Assembly (NCBI RefSeq): GCF_947242115.1
Contig: NC_074712.1
Coordinates: forward strand, 46,257,838 to 46,321,837
Source of the DNA: Biomphalaria glabrata
Lineage: Eukaryota > Mollusca > Gastropoda > Planorbidae
DNA length: 64,000 bases
Reading direction: 5' to 3'
Part shown: in pieces, positions 25,547 to 36,730 of the stretch
How positions within the stretch are numbered: position 1 is the first letter of the stretch
Layout: each line of letters opens with the position of its first letter
The notes under the pieces: generated by a model
Seen by the model: only the letters and a program-made list of their open reading frames with translations
Told to the model about the DNA's origin: nothing
Database searches by the model: none
Made by a program: the position numbers and the translations under genes

Positions 25547-25976
25547 AAAAATCTATTTAGTATGGATATAAGTTGGACATTATTTAAAAAAATAATTAAT
25601 AAGTAGTTTTTCATATTATCGCGTGAACTGCAATGCTGCGCATCCATCTTGAAATCCTAGAAATGACTTTGATGGCGATTTATTTGGGTATTCCGTCAAT
25701 AATAATGATATTTTTTAAAAAATCTTTGATGAACTGTGTATTACCATTGTGCATTACAAAAAAAAATCTATTTAGTATGGATATAAGTTGGACATTATTT
25801 AAAAAAATAATTAATAAGTAGTTTTTCATATTATCGCGTGAACTGCAATGCTGCGCATCCATCTTGAAATCCTAGAAATGACTATTTGATGGCGATTTAT
25901 TTGGGTATTCCGTCAATAATAATGATATTTTTAAAAAAATCTTTGATGAACTGTGTATTACCATTGTGCATTACAA
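25547..25976. repeat. Tandem duplication, two copies of about 214 bp
   Basis: Copies at about 25547-25759 and 25763-25976 (period 216) are nearly identical, differing by a few indels in A/T runs and a TAT/T difference before GATGGCGATTTATTTGGG. The near-identity indicates a recent event. Confidence 0.92.
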
Positions 25977-26212
25977 ATAACAAAAGATTATAAAACCAAC
26001 CAATTTTTACCATAGCACTCAAAAGATTGGTTAAGATAGGGCAATGTTCATAGCTTGTAGTTTCTACTCATTACCTATAGATCAAATCACAACGTCCTTG
26101 ATTTCTAGATCCAGTGTCACCTATTGTAAGGTTGTTGGATCATACTCATTATGCTCACATCGATTAGTTAGTTTGACTTTTTGTTATATTTAGGGCAGAA
26201 ATATAAAATTCT

Positions 26213-26307
26213 ATTGGAGATTTTTCACGATAAACTAATAAATGTCAAGGACGCTAAATTGAACGTCAAAATTGCCAACTAAATAAAATCACAAACAGAA
26301 AAAGTTA
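26213..26307. repeat. Interspersed repeat, copy B
   Basis: This is the partner of 21723-21816, sharing AATGTCAAGGACGCT, AATTGAACGTCA and TTGCCAACTAAATAAAATC in order. It lies at the right end of the block starting at 25113. Confidence 0.6.
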
Positions 26308-26319
26308 CACATTTGATTT

Positions 26320-26643
26320 TGTAAATAGGCTATATATCTATTTTGTATATAGGTTATATATCTATTATGTATATAGGCTATATATCTATTTTGTATATAG
26401 GCTACTATCTTCGCTATATATCTATTTTGTATATAGGCTACTATCTTCGCTATATATCTATTTTGTATATAGGTTATATACCTATTATGTATATAGGCTA
26501 TAAATCTATTTTGTATATAGGCTACTATCTTCGCTATATATCTATTTTGTATATAGGCTATATATCTATTTTGTATATAGGCTATATATCTATTTTGTAT
26601 ATAGGCTATATATCTATTTTGTATATAGGCTATATATCTATCT
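26320..26643. repeat. 24/36-bp AT-rich minisatellite
   Basis: The 24-bp unit includes TAGGCTATATATCTATTTTG plus TATA. Three units are 36 bp long, with a 12-bp insertion (CTATCTTCG) after TAGGCTA, spaced irregularly. The + strand is open for 100 codons (repeats of ILYIGYIS) only because the unit lacks stops in that frame. It is not a gene. Confidence 0.95.
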
Positions 26644-26847
26644 AAAGATATTGAAACAAAAAAAAAAAACGGAAAACTAAAAGAGGAGACGACGAGGAGA
26701 TGAATTTCTTCACTATTGATATCATTCTACTAAATGAGCCATGCCAAACTAACCTAGATTTTGTGTGGTAGACCTGGTTTTTTGTTTGACACAGTTTCTA
26801 AGTTTATCAGTCCATTGAAATTCTTTAGTTTGACCCTCCTCTAGCAC

Positions 26848-29800
26848 CCACACACACATACACTCTTGTTCAACAGGATCGTAACATCACACACACATAC
26901 ACACTTGTTCAACATGATCCTGACATCACACACACATACACTCTTGTTCAACATGATCCTGACGTCACACACACACACACTCTTGTTCAACAGGATCCTG
27001 ACGTCACACACACACACACACTCTTGTTCAACATGATCCTGACGTCACACACACATACACACTTGTTCAACATGATCCTGACATCACACACACACACACT
27101 CTTGTTCAACATGATCCTGACGTCACACACACATACACTCTTGTTCAACATGATCCTGACGTCACACACACATACACACTTGTTCAACATGATCCTGACA
27201 TCACACACACACACACTCTTGTTCAACAGGATCCTGACGTCACACACACATACACACTTGTTCAACATGATCCTGACATCACACACACTTGTTCAACATG
27301 ATCCTGACATCACACACACACACACACTCTTGTTCAACATGATCCTGACATCACACACACATACACACTTGTTCAACATGATCCTGACGTCACACACACA
27401 TACACTCTTGTTCAACATGATCATGACATCACACACACTTGTTCAACATGATCCTGACATCACACACACACACACACTCTTGTTCAACAGGATCCTGACG
27501 TCACACACACATACACTCTTGTTCAACATGATCCTGACATCACAAACACACACACTCTTGTTCAACAGGATCGTAACATCACACACACATACACACTTGT
27601 TCAACATGATCCTGACATCACACACACATACACTCTTGTTCAACATGATCCTGACGTCACACACACATACACTCTTGTTCAACATGAGCCTGACATCACA
27701 CACACTTGTTCAACATGATCCTGACATCACACACACATACACTCTTGTTCAACATGATCCTGACGTCACACACACTTGTTCAACATGATCCTGACATCAC
27801 ACACACATACACTCTTGTTCAACATGATCCTGACGTCACACACACATACACTCTTGTTCAACATGATCCTGACGTCACACATACATACACTCTTGTTCAA
27901 CATGATCCTGACATCACACACACACATACACTCTTGTTCAACATGATCCTGACGTCACACACACACACTCTTGTTCAACATGATCCTGACGTCACACACA
28001 CATACACTCTTGTTCAACATGATCCTGACATCACACACACATACACTCTTGTTCAACATGATCCTGACATCACACACACTTGTTCAACATGATCCTGACA
28101 TCACACACACTTGTTCAACATGATCCTGACATCACACACACATACACTCTTGTTCAACATGCTCCTGACATCACACACACATACACTCTTGTTCAACATG
28201 ATCCTGACATCACACACACTTGTTCAACATGATCCTGACATCACACACACATACACTCTTGTTCAACATGATCCTGACATCACACACACATACACTCTTG
28301 TTCAACATGATCCTGACATCACACACATACACTCTTGTTCAACATGATCCTGACGTCACACACACACATACACTCTTGTTCAACATGATCCTGACGTCAC
28401 ACACACACACACTCTTGTTCAACATGATCCTGACATCACACACACATACACTCTTGTTCAACATGATCCTGACATCACACACACATACACTCTTGTTCAA
28501 CAGGATCCTGACGTCACACACACATACACTCTTGTTCAACATGATCCTGACATCACACACACACACACTCTTGTTCAACAGGATCGTAACATCACACACA
28601 CATACACACTTGTTCAACATGATCCTGACATCAAACACACATACACTCTTGTTCAACATGAACCTGACATCACACACACATACACTCTTGTTCAACATGA
28701 TCCTGACATCACACACACATACACTCTTGTTCAACATGATCCTGACATCACACACACATACACTCTTGTTCAACATGATCCTGACATCACACACACATAC
28801 ACTCTTGTTCAACATGATCCTGACATCACACACACATACACTCTTGTTCAACAGGATCCTGACGTCACACACACATACACTCTTGTTCAACATGATCCTG
28901 ACATCACACACACACACACTCTTGTTCAACAGGATCGTAACATCACACACACATACACACTTGTTCAACATGATCCTGACATCACACACACACACACACT
29001 CTTGTTCAACATGAACCTGACATCACACACACATACACTCTTGTTCAACATGATCCTGACATCACACACACTTGTTCAACATGATGGTAACATCAAACTC
29101 ACACACACACACTCTTGTTCAACATGATCCTGACGTCACACACACATACACTCTTGTTCAACATGATCCTGACATCACACACACATACACTCTTGTTCAA
29201 CATGATCCTGACATCACACACACATACACTCTTGTTCAACATGATCGTAACATCACACACACATACACTTTTGTTCAACATGATCCTGACATCACACACA
29301 CATACACTCTTGTTCAACATGATCATGACATCACACACACACACACATACACTCTTGTTCAACATGATCCTGACATCACACACACTTGTTCAACATGATC
29401 CTGACATCACACACACATACACTCTTGTTCAACATGATCCTGACATCACACACACATACACTCTTGTTCAACATGATCCTGACATCACACACATACACTC
29501 TTGTTCAACATGATCCTGACGTCACACACACACATACACTCTTGTTCAACATGATCCTGACGTCACACACACACACACTCTTGTTCAACATGATCCTGAC
29601 ATCACACACACATACACTCTTGTTCAACATGATCCTGACATCACACACACTTGTTCAACATGATCCTGACATCACACACACTTGTTCAACATGATCCTGA
29701 CATCACACACACACATACACTCTTGTTCAACCTGCTCCTGACGTCACACACACATACACTCTTGTTCAACATGATCCTGACATCACACACACATACACTC

Positions 29801-30304
29801 TTGTTCAACATGATCCTGACATCACACACACTTGTTCAACATGATCCTGACATCACACACACATACACTCTTGTTCAACATGATCCTGACATCACACACA
29901 CATACACTCTTGTTCAACATGATCCTGACATCACACACACATACACTCTTGTTCAACATGATCCTGACATCACACACACATACACTCTTGTTCAACATGA
30001 TCCTGACATCACACACACTTGTTCAACATGATCCTGACATCACACACACTTGTTCAACATGATCCTGACGTCACACACACACACACACTCTTGTTCAACA
30101 TGATCCTGACGTCACACACACATACACACTCTTGTTCAACATGATCCTGACATCACACATACTTGTTCAACATGATCGTAACATCAAACTCACACACACA
30201 CACTCTTGTTCAACATGATCCTGACGTCACACACACTTGTTCAACATGATGGTAACATCAAACTCACACACATACACTCTTGTTCAACATGATGGTAACA
30301 TCAC
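26848..30304. repeat. ~39-bp minisatellite array, 3.45 kb, CRE-bearing
   Basis: About 85-90 tandem units, mostly 39 bp, with shorter (about 29-30 bp) and longer forms that differ in the number of CA dinucleotides. The unit joins a CA-rich part (CACACACATACACTC) to a constant part (TTGTTCAACATGATCCTGAC then ATCA or GTCA). By my count about 25 units carry the perfect palindrome TGACGTCA; most others carry TGACATCA. A 39-bp period keeps frame, so frames of up to 264 codons (repeats of NMILTSHTHTLLF) arise on the + strand and similar ones on the - strand. Frame changes at odd-length units break them. I treat all these frames as artefacts. Confidence 0.97.
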
Positions 30305-31744
30305 GTCAGCTGACCCAACTTGAATTGCCGCACACTTCCCCATTGAGCTGTGCGCATCCTGTGGCCCGCTATCCTCAGCACTCAAGCCTAATTTATTTCA
30401 GAGGAGAGACGCGGGCAGGCGGTAGCAGGAGATAACCAAGAAATAATTTCAACAGATACTTGCAGCCCATTTTGTTCTGTTGATATATAGATCTATATCC
30501 AGATCTGGGAGGTCAATTTCAAAGTTAATTGGATAAATATTATCATTGTACCAGCAGTTCGGACATTTTACTATTGCCATTGGGACATAACGTACATAAA
30601 GTTGTAAGTATAGACTAAGATATATTATGTATGCACAATAGTACCTACAATTAGGCAGAGATAAAAATCTATATAGAATTTCACATGGATCATACATGAA
30701 TACATATTGGAATTACACTTATTTTGTTGTAAACTCAGCTCCCAATGGGTTTTCCGTAAACGCGTACACTGTCGAAAATGTACACTCATTTTTAAATTCC
30801 TCAAGGCCTATAAAATAAGCATACAAGGCTAGTGTTAATCTGAAGAATTGTATACTGACTGTACTCCTATATATTAAAGCAGGTTATTTGATGTAAAATT
30901 CTTTGAATTTGTTTCTCAGATAAACTATCTTAAAACACCTCCCAGTTCGGTTGGAATTATTAGATTGCAACATGAAGCGGGGTATCAATTGTATTGAAAA
31001 TATCGGTGGTAAAGGTATACAATATCGCGTGCAGTCTCTAATAATTTATAATGATCACATGTACATTCCATATAATGGGTCCCCTTTATTCTTTAAATGC
31101 AATTATTATCTCGAGGAAGTCTACAGAGCAGAGGTCTACATCTTCTGTCTTCTGGTTAGCACATAGAGTTGTATCCCTTTCAATGCGCTGTGTGACACTC
31201 AAAATGTAAACATCCTTTTTTTTTTAAATGGGGGGGGGGGGGGGGGATGGTAATGAGAAGGGAAAAGGGAGACGACTGTTGTAAGAGCGTTCTCCTCCTT
31301 CCGTGCAGAAGTGAACCATTTTAATTTTACCTTCCCTTTGGCAAGCTAAGTCAGGTATCACCTATGTGCGAACCAACTATGGCCAGTCTTGCTTTTTTAT
31401 TGTTTACTTTACCACATCCTAGTTTCTGGTTTCTGACTGTCTCAAGATGATCTTATAGCCTACACTTCGTAGCACGTTACAAGTGCCGGGGACACACACT
31501 TTGCATACATTTTTTTTCGATACACAGTGGTGACAGTTGGCACTTGCTGTTTGTCATGTGGTGAATGGCAGACATAGACATAGGTTGAAAAAACATAGAT
31601 CGAGTTGGTCTTGAACAAGCTGACCTCTGGAATAAGGAATGGCATCTTATCTTAAAGAATATAATTAAAAAAAAATCTTTCTTGGTGATTTATACGTTTA
31701 ATTATTATAATTATTTTTAATTTGTAAGTTTGTAAGTGATGATT
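30305..31744. other. Spacer between minisatellite and SINE
   Basis: A GC-richer patch at 30305-30440 is followed by AT-rich DNA with a poly-G run near 31231-31246. Short frames only (at most 82 codons), none resembling a family. Confidence 0.45.
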
Positions 31745-31960
31745 TAAGGGTGGTAGCAGAGTGGTAAAGCGCTTGGCTTCCGAACCGATGGGTCCCGGGT
31801 TTGAATCATAGTGAAGACTAATATTTTTAATTTCGGTATTTCAAGGGCGCCCCTGTAATGGAGACCTGACATTAGTTGGGGAAAATAAAGCAATTGGTCG
31901 TTGTGCTGGCCACATGTCACCCTAGGGCCACCTAGAAACAGACGACCTTTACATTTTAAA
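31745..31960 (+). mobile_element. tRNA-derived SINE, copy 1
   Basis: The head has an RNA polymerase III A-box-like AGCAGAGTGGTAAAGCGC and a B-box-like GGGTCCCGGGTTTGAATC at tRNA spacing. The body has GGCGCCCCTG, CTGACATTAGTTGGGGAAAA, TTGGTCGTTGTGCTGGCCAC and AGAAACAGACGACCTTTACA. The second copy at 35566-35790 shares head and body. This is a full-length-looking SINE of the kind common in mollusc genomes. It is not a functional tRNA because the acceptor stem does not close. Confidence 0.88.
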
Positions 31961-32366
31961 CGTTTATTTGATTTTTTTAGCCAGTGTTACTGTAATCTCT
32001 AATTTTGTAGAGTTTATATTTTTTATGAATATTTTCGTGTTATCTTAATGTTCCTGATCTCAGTTACAAGCATATTCTGGTGTGGCTTCGTCTTGTTTTA
32101 GAACTCATCAATGTCAATGCTCCAAGACAAGTCATTCATTTTAAAAACTATTTATCTAAGAATTTTGAGCTCTTATAGTTCAAACTTTAAATTGAATACA
32201 TTTAATTTGTTAGTTTCGGTGACTCATTTGACTAGATGGAAACAGGGCCGGATTTACCTAGCGGCGACACAATCTACAGCTCATGGCCCCCCAAGAAATA
32301 TTTAGCACTGACATATACATCTGGTCCATATTTGAAATAGTTTTGGGCATTTTCAAGTCTAACTAC
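31961..32366. other. Spacer, no feature recognised
   Basis: AT-rich sequence with a single GC-richer patch (32244-32300). One 64-codon frame, not recognised. Confidence 0.4.
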
Positions 32367-33259
32367 GGCACTGGATGAGAGATAGGACCAGTTAGGACCT
32401 TACTGATCTGTCTGGCACTGGATGAGAGATAGGACCAGTTAGGACCTTACTGATCTGTCTAGCTGTGACAAGTCAAAAGATTACTGTCAGAGTCACTCAA
32501 TTTTGTCACAGCATTAATTATATTTTATTATTATTTATTTATTTTATTTTAGTTATTTCCCCGTCCTATCCCCAATTTCTTCACCCGCCCCACCTTTTCC
32601 TCTCCCGGCTAGACTCAGTCTGGCACCTTGGAGATAGCTGGGTCGCGTCCTTGTATTTATCTGCCCTAGATCGGGGAAAGATAAACACACAATCTCTTTG
32701 GTCTTACCCGCCGGATGTCTGACGGTCGCGGTTGACACCACCTTGGGTGGAATGCAAACCAATCTTTCTTCTCCCCCCTCCCACCCCCATTCTCCCACGT
32801 CTCTCTTTGATCAAAGAGATTACTCGGGTCAACACGCCTCGTGACACTCCAAGGTGCGACTCTTGTCGGATTCACCCACGTGTAAGATAGTTCTTAGCCT
32901 AGGACATTTCCTGTTTCCGCCCGTCTCTCCCAGGCCTTTATAAAAAATAGATTAAATCAAGCCAGACTTTCTCATTTCTCATTCTAGCGGAGCAATCGAG
33001 TCTGGACTATTTCATTCACTCTTACTCCTAGAGGAATACCTGGTGCCTCCCTCATAAATATTCTTCATTTTTAACTTTGTATCTTTCTTTCATTGCTTGT
33101 TTCGTTGCGTGCCTGCTTCCGATTCATATGCTGACGGGTTGGTGTGTGACCGTTCCAAAAATAATCATCCCCTAGACATTAAACGCGCCAAACACACGTC
33201 ACTTTCGCTAACCTGTCACACTGGCACATGATGAGAGTTAGGACCTTACTGATCTGTCT
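32367..33259. repeat. 47-bp minisatellite, three units, split by an LTR
   Basis: Units at 32367-32413 and 32414-32460 are identical 47-mers (GGCACTGGATGAGAGATAGG then ACCAGTTAGGACC and TTACTGATCTGTCT). A third, shortened unit resumes at 33223-33259 after the solo LTR. So the array existed before the LTR inserted. Confidence 0.9.
32464..33220. mobile_element. Solo LTR of an LTR retrotransposon (fossil)
   Basis: A 757-bp segment begins TGTGACA and ends TGTCACA, perfect 7-base inverted termini of the TG...CA type. It is flanked by closely similar 5-base direct repeats (32459-32463 and 33221-33225) taken from the 47-bp minisatellite. Inside, a TATA-like TTTATAAAAAATAG (about 32937-32950) and a late ATTAAA (33178-33183) fit LTR promoter and polyadenylation parts in + orientation. 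No gag or pol lies on either side, so it is a solo LTR. The length and 5-base duplication suit Gypsy or BEL/Pao; I cannot choose between them. Confidence 0.8.
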
Positions 33260-33397
33260 AACAACTATCCTATTTTACGCACTCCTTTCACAAGAGAGAT
33301 CATCTATATGTTGTTACAAAAAACAACAACATTCGTATACATTTGTACAACAAACTAATGTCACTAGAAAACAAAGTATAATTTTAAAAAGTACACA

Positions 33398-33560
33398 TCT
33401 ATAGCAGATACACATACTGCAGACACATCTATAGAAGAGTCACTTATTGCAGTCACATCGATAGCAGACACACCTATTGCAGACACCTATATAGAAGACA
33501 CATCTATTGCAGACACATCTATCGCAGAGACACCTTTTGCAGACACATCCATATTAAGAC
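33398..33560. repeat. Imperfect ~21-24-bp tandem repeat
   Basis: About seven degenerate units of the form ACACATCTATAGCAG / ACACATCTATTGCAG. It is much more diverged than the other arrays in the window, so it is older. Confidence 0.7.
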
Positions 33561-33879
33561 GAACGTACACACATAGTATTAACTATAGGACAAAAGTAGA
33601 CCAGGAAGAAGGAGGATTACCCTCAGTTAGAAAACCATTCTTCGCCCCCCCCCCTGTTTTTTTAATACCTTCAACCCTAAAATCTACACAGAAATTTATT
33701 ATGAAAAGGCGGGGGGGGGGGACTGCTCAGCCCTCTTTCTGTTGTTAAGAAAACAAGTAAACACATTTATATATCCTAGTACTTTGTGGTCTTCCTAAGA
33801 GACGTTATCTGTGTATCAAGATTGAGAGATTGGTGCCATGATGTCATTCTTGTTTCAAAGTAGACATTTTGACCTACAT

Positions 33880-35075
33880 TGCTATTGGAGAGACATTCGA
33901 GTTCTGTACATGTCCAAGGTTTGGCTGTTGGAGAGACATTCGAGTTCTGTACATGTCCAAGGTTTGGCTGTTGGAGAGACATTCGAGTTCTGTACATGTC
34001 CGAGGTTTGGCTGTTGGAGAGACATTCGAGTTCTGTACATGTCCGAGGTTTGGCTGTTGGAGAGACATTCGAGTTCTGTACATGTCCGAGGTTTGGCTAT
34101 TGGAGAGACATTCGAGTTCTGTACATGTCCAAGGTTTGGCTGTTGGAGAGACATTCGAGTTCTGTACATGTCCAAGGTTTGGCTATTGGAGAGACATTCG
34201 AGTTCTGTACATGTCCAAGGTTTGGCTGTTGGAGAGACATTCGAGTTCTGTACATGTCCGAGGTTTGGCTATTGGAGAGACATTCGAGTTCTGTACATGT
34301 CCGAGGTTTGGCTGTTGGAGAGACATTCGAGTTCTGTACATGTCCGAGGTTTGGCTGTTGGAGAGACATTCGAGTTCTGTACATGTCCGAGGTTTGGCTG
34401 TTGGAGAGACATTCGAGTTATGTACATGTCCGAGGTTTGGCTGTTGGAGAGACATTCGAGTTCTGTACATGTCCGAAGTTTGGCTATTGGAGAGACATTC
34501 GAGTTCTGTACATGTCCAAGGTTTGGCTGTTGGAGAGACATTCGAGTTCTGTACATGTCCGAGGTTTGGCTGTTGGAGAGACATTCGAGTTCTGTACATG
34601 TCCAAGGTTTGGCTGTTGGAGAGACATTCGAGTTCTGTACATGTCCGAAGTTTGGCTATTGGAGAGACATTCGAGTTCTGTACATGTCCAAGGTTTGGCT
34701 GTTGGAGAGACATTCGAGTTCTGTACATGTCCAAGGTTTGGCTGTTGGAGAGACATTCGAGTTCTGTACATGTCCAAGGTTTGGCTATTGGAGAGACATT
34801 CGAGTTCTGTACATGTCCGAGGTTTGGCTGTTGGAGAGACATTCGAGTTCTGTACATGTCCGAGGTTTGGCTGTTGGAGAGACATTCGAGTTCTGTACAT
34901 GTCCAAGGTTTGGCTATTGGAGAGACATTCGAGTTCTGTACATGTCCAAGGTTTGGCTGTTGGAGAGACATTCGAGTTCTGTACATGTCCGAGGTTTGGC
35001 TGTTGGAGAGACATTCGAGTTCTGTACATGTCCGAGGTTTGGCTGTTGGAGAGACATTCGAGTTCTGTACATGTC
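33880..35075. repeat. 43-bp minisatellite, 27 full units
   Basis: There are twenty-seven full units plus a 35-bp partial one, with no indel at all: unit starts fall at 33880 plus multiples of 43. The unit includes GGAGAGACATTCGAGTTCTG and TACATGTCC. Variation is almost confined to two sites: CTGTTGG/CTATTGG and TCCAAGG/TCCGAGG/TCCGAAG. Because 43 is not a multiple of three and the unit has no stop in any + frame, all three + frames stay open for more than 400 codons. On the - strand the CTATTGG variant introduces a TAG in one frame. These frames are by-products, not genes. Confidence 0.97.
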
Positions 35076-35227
35076 ACAACGAAGTTTCAACCTCAACTTG
35101 ACCTCTGATGGTGTCATTTCGTAAAGGAAAATAGCAAAATTCAATTCAAAACATTTCCAAATGAAATACAACTTCCAATCAGTGATGATGTTATGATAGC
35201 TCACGTCTGCAAAGTTTCCCTATTGAC

Positions 35228-35288
35228 TTACACATACACATACATACACACATACATACATACATACATACATACATACATACATACA

Positions 35289-35322
<34 letters not shown>

Positions 35323-35353
35323 CATACATACATACATACATATATACATATAT
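35228..35353. repeat. (CATA)n microsatellite
   Basis: A tetranucleotide run with a few TATATA interruptions near its right end. Confidence 0.95.
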
Positions 35354-35565
35354 AAATACTTGAGTTATCGAGACTTTCACTTAGGAACTTCATTGCAAAA
35401 CGGTTTATTGAATGGCTCTAAATGTGTCACCCTCTAGCCTATCCACCACACCCACTTTTTTTTTGGGGGGGGGGGGAGCGAAACACACACACACTCACAA
35501 TCTACTCGTTTGTGTATTTGTGTGCTCAACTTGGTTATTGTTTGTGTGTCCGTGTTTCTGTGTTT

Positions 35566-35790
35566 AGAAGCTTGTGGCTGAGTGGTAAAGCGCTTTGCTT
35601 CTGAAACCGATGGGCCTCGAGTTTGAGTCACGGTGGGATTTTGAAATTCGAGATTTAGAGTACGGTATAATAACTGGGTACCTGAAATGAAATTTAAAAA
35701 AAAAGGCTATTGGTCGTTGTGCTGGGCACACGATACACTCGTTAACCGTTGCCTATAGAAACAGATGACCTTTACGATATATCTGCCCTA
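35566..35790 (+). mobile_element. tRNA-derived SINE, copy 2
   Basis: The head has TGTGGCTGAGTGGTAAAGCG (A box) and CTCGAGTTTGAGTCACGG (B box). The body repeats TTGGTCGTTGTGCTGGGCAC and AGAAACAGATGACCTTTACG from copy 1. The middle is shorter and more diverged than in copy 1. Confidence 0.87.
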
Positions 35791-36730
35791 TAGATAACTT
35801 TTTACTAACTGTGTTTAACTTTTTGTGTGTGTCTGAGTGTGTGTTTAACTTGGTTATTATTTGTGTATGTTTAACTTGGTGATTGTTTGCCTGTGTGTGT
35901 TCAACTTTGTTATTATTGTCTATATGCCAGTTAACCCTGGCATCTGTAGTGATATTGCCTGTAAAGCTAGCACAGTTTGACGCCGTGTGACCTACTTTGG
36001 CTGAGATCGATGCTTCAAATGTCTATAAAGTAAACACGTGAGATACAACAGAGTTGGATTCATGGTTGGGACCAAAGTTTGGAGACAACAGAGAGAGAGA
36101 GAACAGATAAAGGATGCACGCATTTTTATTATTGGATTAAACGGTCTATGAGGGAAAAAAAAAAGAAAACCAAAACGACTTTAATTATAACGGTTTGGTG
36201 GTTAGCTCCCTGTAGAGTAGCCATTTTTATCAAAATAGCTAGAAAGATGTTGTAACGGATGACTTTAAAAAAAATTAAAATAGCATTGAATGTTTTTAGT
36301 TCATCTTGGAGAGAAATAATGAAGGTGATAGACATTTGTGTTTTTAGTCTATCGGCTGAATCCTGTTAGTTCCCTTGATGTGTCTCACTGTTGATCAAGT
36401 AAGCACTTCACCAAGAGTCACAGAAGACAGAGAGACAGAAAAAGAGAAAGATAGAGGAGATGGATTGAGACAGAGACAAATACGATTGGACTTTGACTTG
36501 TAAGGTTTCAGAAATTTCTTCAGAAATTAAAATGATTACGTGCTAGACCAAAATGTTAGGGCACGATTAGGAACTAGTTATTTGTTTCCTAGAAAAGGAA
36601 AGTTTTGACTTATGGACAATGACGGGCGACTAGTAAAAACAAATATAAACAGACTACTTTATGACGGCTTTATAGAGAGGCAGGGTTTATGAACGTGGAG
36701 AGCAGGGTTAGGGTAAGTGTAGGGTGTATT
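35791..36730. other. Spacer before the satellite array
   Basis: TG-rich simple sequence (35820-35900) followed by ordinary AT-rich DNA with GA-rich patches (36080-36110, 36420-36480). No coding signal. Confidence 0.5.

Larger units (their letters stand above)
25113..26312. repeat. Long interspersed-repeat block with internal tandem duplication
   Basis: It begins with TTAGCGCTCCCCGAAAGG, a hairpin-forming word, and a GTCTGTCCGTCCGTTCCG stretch, and ends with the sequence shared with 21723-21816. The continuous block differs in texture from flanking DNA. Short frames of 60-64 codons have no family resemblance. Its status as one element is an inference from the shared end piece and the uniform texture. 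Confidence 0.4.

Noticed and set aside
27024-29014. His/Thr-rich and Cys/Val-rich frames of up to 264 codons on both strands
   Set aside because: Read-through of the 39-bp minisatellite. The frame is broken wherever a unit has a different number of CA steps, which a coding repeat would not tolerate.
31745-31825. tRNA gene
   Set aside because: A and B boxes are present, but the acceptor stem does not pair and a SINE body follows directly. The second copy at 35566 shares that body.
33838-35124. Open frames of 409-428 codons on the + strand and up to 267 codons on the - strand
   Set aside because: They lie wholly in the 43-bp array. The unit has no + strand stop and its length is not a multiple of three, so all frames stay open automatically. 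No start context, splice signals or domain.
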